Assembly: GCA_037132275.1 (NCBI GenBank)
Contig: JBAXPK010000005.1
Span: 9,589-73,588 of the forward strand
From: JAABPW01 sp037132275
Lineage (GTDB): Bacteria > Verrucomicrobiota > Kiritimatiellia > CAIKKV01 > CAITUY01
Length of the DNA: 64,000 nucleotides
Direction of reading: 5' to 3'
The position numbers and the translations under genes were made by a program. Shown here one piece after another: positions 62,768-64,000 of the stretch. Within the stretch, counting starts at the first letter, position 1; each line of letters opens with the position of its first letter. The notes under the pieces were generated by a model, which was not told the origin of the DNA, made no database searches, and was given only the letters and a program-made list of their open reading frames with translations.

Positions 62768-63913
62768 CTATTCCCGGTAAACCTTAAGTATCTCCGTTGG
62801 TGTGAGAGCGCGATTGAATATCCGAATCTCGTCAATCTGACCGGAGTAGAAATCGTCGCCGCCAATGTGCGACAAACCGTCCATGCCCAACCGGAGCGTC
62901 CGGATCTCTGTTTTCGAGCGCACATTCTGCTGCGAATGGACCCGCTTGCCATTCACATAAAAGCCGAGACTGTCCCCAGTCTTCACCAGAACCAGGTGAA
63001 ACCACTTATTTAACGCAAAGACGTTGGGAGCAGTGTAAATGTTACTGTTTCCTTCCGATGTCCAATCCCAATGGACGCGAAGGTCACCGGTGAGTTCGAC
63101 CCGGAACGCCTCTGTGGACAGGACTGCGCACCATCCGTCAGCCATGGTTTTCGGCTTTGCCCAGACTGATATAGTCAGGTCGCCTCCGTCTGTCAGACCC
63201 TTGAACGGCTGGATCTCGACGCGATCACCGGAGCCGCCGAAAGTGAGAGAACCGTTCCGTCTGCCTTCGCCCGTCCATCTTGGCCCAGTGGCTTTGCCGT
63301 CATTTCCCTGGCCGCTCTCATCGGCGATCTTGTCTCCTTCATCTTTGGCGAAAGAACAGTAGAGCACGGCCCCCTTGGGGAGGCCGGCAGGCAATGTCGA
63401 TATTGCACCAGTAGTCCCAGCCATCGTGACCGAAGTTGCCCTGGATTCGGCACCGTCTGCCGCCTTGACAAGCAAGTCTGTCTGGATATCTGCCAGCATG
63501 ATAGAAGCCCTGTCTTTCTCCGCCTTGATCGCCTTCGCTTCCTCTATCCGGTCAGCCGCCACCTCCTTCTTGATGAGCCTATCCAGCGCCTTTACATATT
63601 GCTCGAGCAACGTGACCATTCCTTGGCAATACGCCTCCGTTGCGGGACGAAACGAGGACTTGGCATCCTTCGGGGCCGGAACTTTGTTCTCTGCATCAAA
63701 CCGCTTCTTCTCACCTTGGAGGATAAGGACGTTGTCCAAGTCTCCCTTCTTCTTCAGGTCTAGGAGAATCCTGTCCAGCCCCTTGCCGTACTGTTCTAGG
63801 AGGGTCTGTTGTTTCTTCTCGATCAACTGCCGAAACGTCTCACGTTCATTGGTCTGCTGAGCGAAAACACCCGCTGCTGCAATCATTACCATAACCGCGA
63901 TCAGTCTTTTCAT
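62768..63913 (-). CDS. Secreted LamG-domain protein with helical N-terminal region
   Basis: The 381-residue protein starts with a signal peptide (IAVMVMIAAAGVFAQQ, ATG 63913 with GGAG at 8 bases). Residues 25-165 are a charged helical segment with two similar halves (LIEKKQQTLLEQYGKGLDRILLDLKKKGDLDN and MVTLLEQYVKALDRLIKKEVAADRIEEAKAI, given as separate parts). Residues 190-381 are a concanavalin-like LamG domain: LYCSFAKDEGDKIADESGQGNDG, LTISVWAKPK, WFHLVLVKTGDSLGFYVNGK and IDEIRIFNRALTPTEI. Such proteins are abundant in PVC bacteria and bind carbohydrates or other surfaces outside the cell. Confidence 0.85.
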   Translation of the reverse strand: MKRLIAVMVMIAAAGVFAQQTNERETFRQLIEKKQQTLLEQYGKGLDRILLDLKKKGDLDNVLILQGEKKRFDAENKVPAPKDAKSSFRPATEAYCQGMVTLLEQYVKALDRLIKKEVAADRIEEAKAIKAEKDRASIMLADIQTDLLVKAADGAESRATSVTMAGTTGAISTLPAGLPKGAVLYCSFAKDEGDKIADESGQGNDGKATGPRWTGEGRRNGSLTFGGSGDRVEIQPFKGLTDGGDLTISVWAKPKTMADGWCAVLSTEAFRVELTGDLRVHWDWTSEGNSNIYTAPNVFALNKWFHLVLVKTGDSLGFYVNGKRVHSQQNVRSKTEIRTLRLGMDGLSHIGGDDFYSGQIDEIRIFNRALTPTEILKVYRE

Positions 63914-64000
63914 GTCACGTTCTCCAGTTCCTTTGTTCTTGTGCCAACGTTCAGATTCTGCATTGCAAGCGCTAGCCACGATTGATAGCACGACACGCCC

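Noticed and set aside
1..64000. CRISPR arrays, tRNA or rRNA genes, prophage or intact IS elements
   Set aside because: I found no direct repeats with regular spacers of about 30 bases, no cloverleaf-like segments with TTCRANYC in the gaps, and no integrase, transposase or phage structural gene. The heptamer and 18-bp repeats lack spacers.

Overview
The window is 64 kb of tightly packed bacterial chromosome with moderately high GC. Genes often overlap by 4 bp (ATGA or GTGA), and GTG and TTG starts occur. I see no rRNA, tRNA, CRISPR, phage or intact insertion sequence. The gene content suggests a carbohydrate-degrading member of the Planctomycetota-Verrucomicrobiota-Chlamydiota group, possibly Kiritimatiellota, Lentisphaerota or Verrucomicrobiota: GH115-, GH63- and GH94-like enzymes, a Gfo/Idh/MocA dehydrogenase paired with a xylose-isomerase-like TIM barrel, a DUF2723-TPR membrane protein and a secreted LamG protein. 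This placement is inference; no marker gene was compared.

Layout: 1-6549 is a carbohydrate locus (an incomplete unknown gene, then GH115-like, GH63-like and GH94-like enzymes) behind a promoter with a perfect inverted repeat. 6551-9796 is a large DUF2723 membrane protein with TPRs. 9973-14875 is a five-gene operon of carrier protein, condensation-like enzyme, FAD oxidoreductase, acyl-AMP ligase and methyltransferase, which looks like a small undescribed ACP-dependent pathway. 14959-18248 has an XRE regulator divergent from a ferric-iron-type ABC ATPase and a fused permease. 18337-19865 has rfbC and a metallophosphoesterase. 19905-26213 is a tetR-tolC-acrA-acrB-type efflux operon. 26371-34011 has a secreted MsrB divergent from parE, a hybrid histidine kinase and parC.

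34017-48114 combines sugar oxidoreduction genes with what I read as a phosphate and membrane-lipid module. It holds a Pit transporter and a PhoU-like protein, divergent from a PHP-GT4 fusion, an unknown protein, a bifunctional OlsF-like acyltransferase, a four-helix membrane protein and an MGDG-synthase-like glycosyltransferase, followed by phoB and phoR. Together these suggest replacement of phospholipids by glycolipids and ornithine lipids under phosphate limitation.

48204-52371 is housekeeping (thiL, tsaE, serS, tilS). 52414-54329 has a secreted coiled-coil protein and a cNMP-gated MscS-like channel. 54353-62373 pairs a 1990-residue membrane-anchored GH94 protein with a secreted (alpha/alpha)6 enzyme; together they resemble pieces of a cyclic beta-glucan synthase. 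62374-62767 is a degenerate stretch with an 18-bp repeat, and 62768-63913 is the LamG protein.

The most unusual non-coding signal is a 7-bp repeat family (unit GTRAGAC) found at three gene boundaries. At each one the neighbouring stop codons lie inside a repeat unit, and at tilS the predicted start codon does too.
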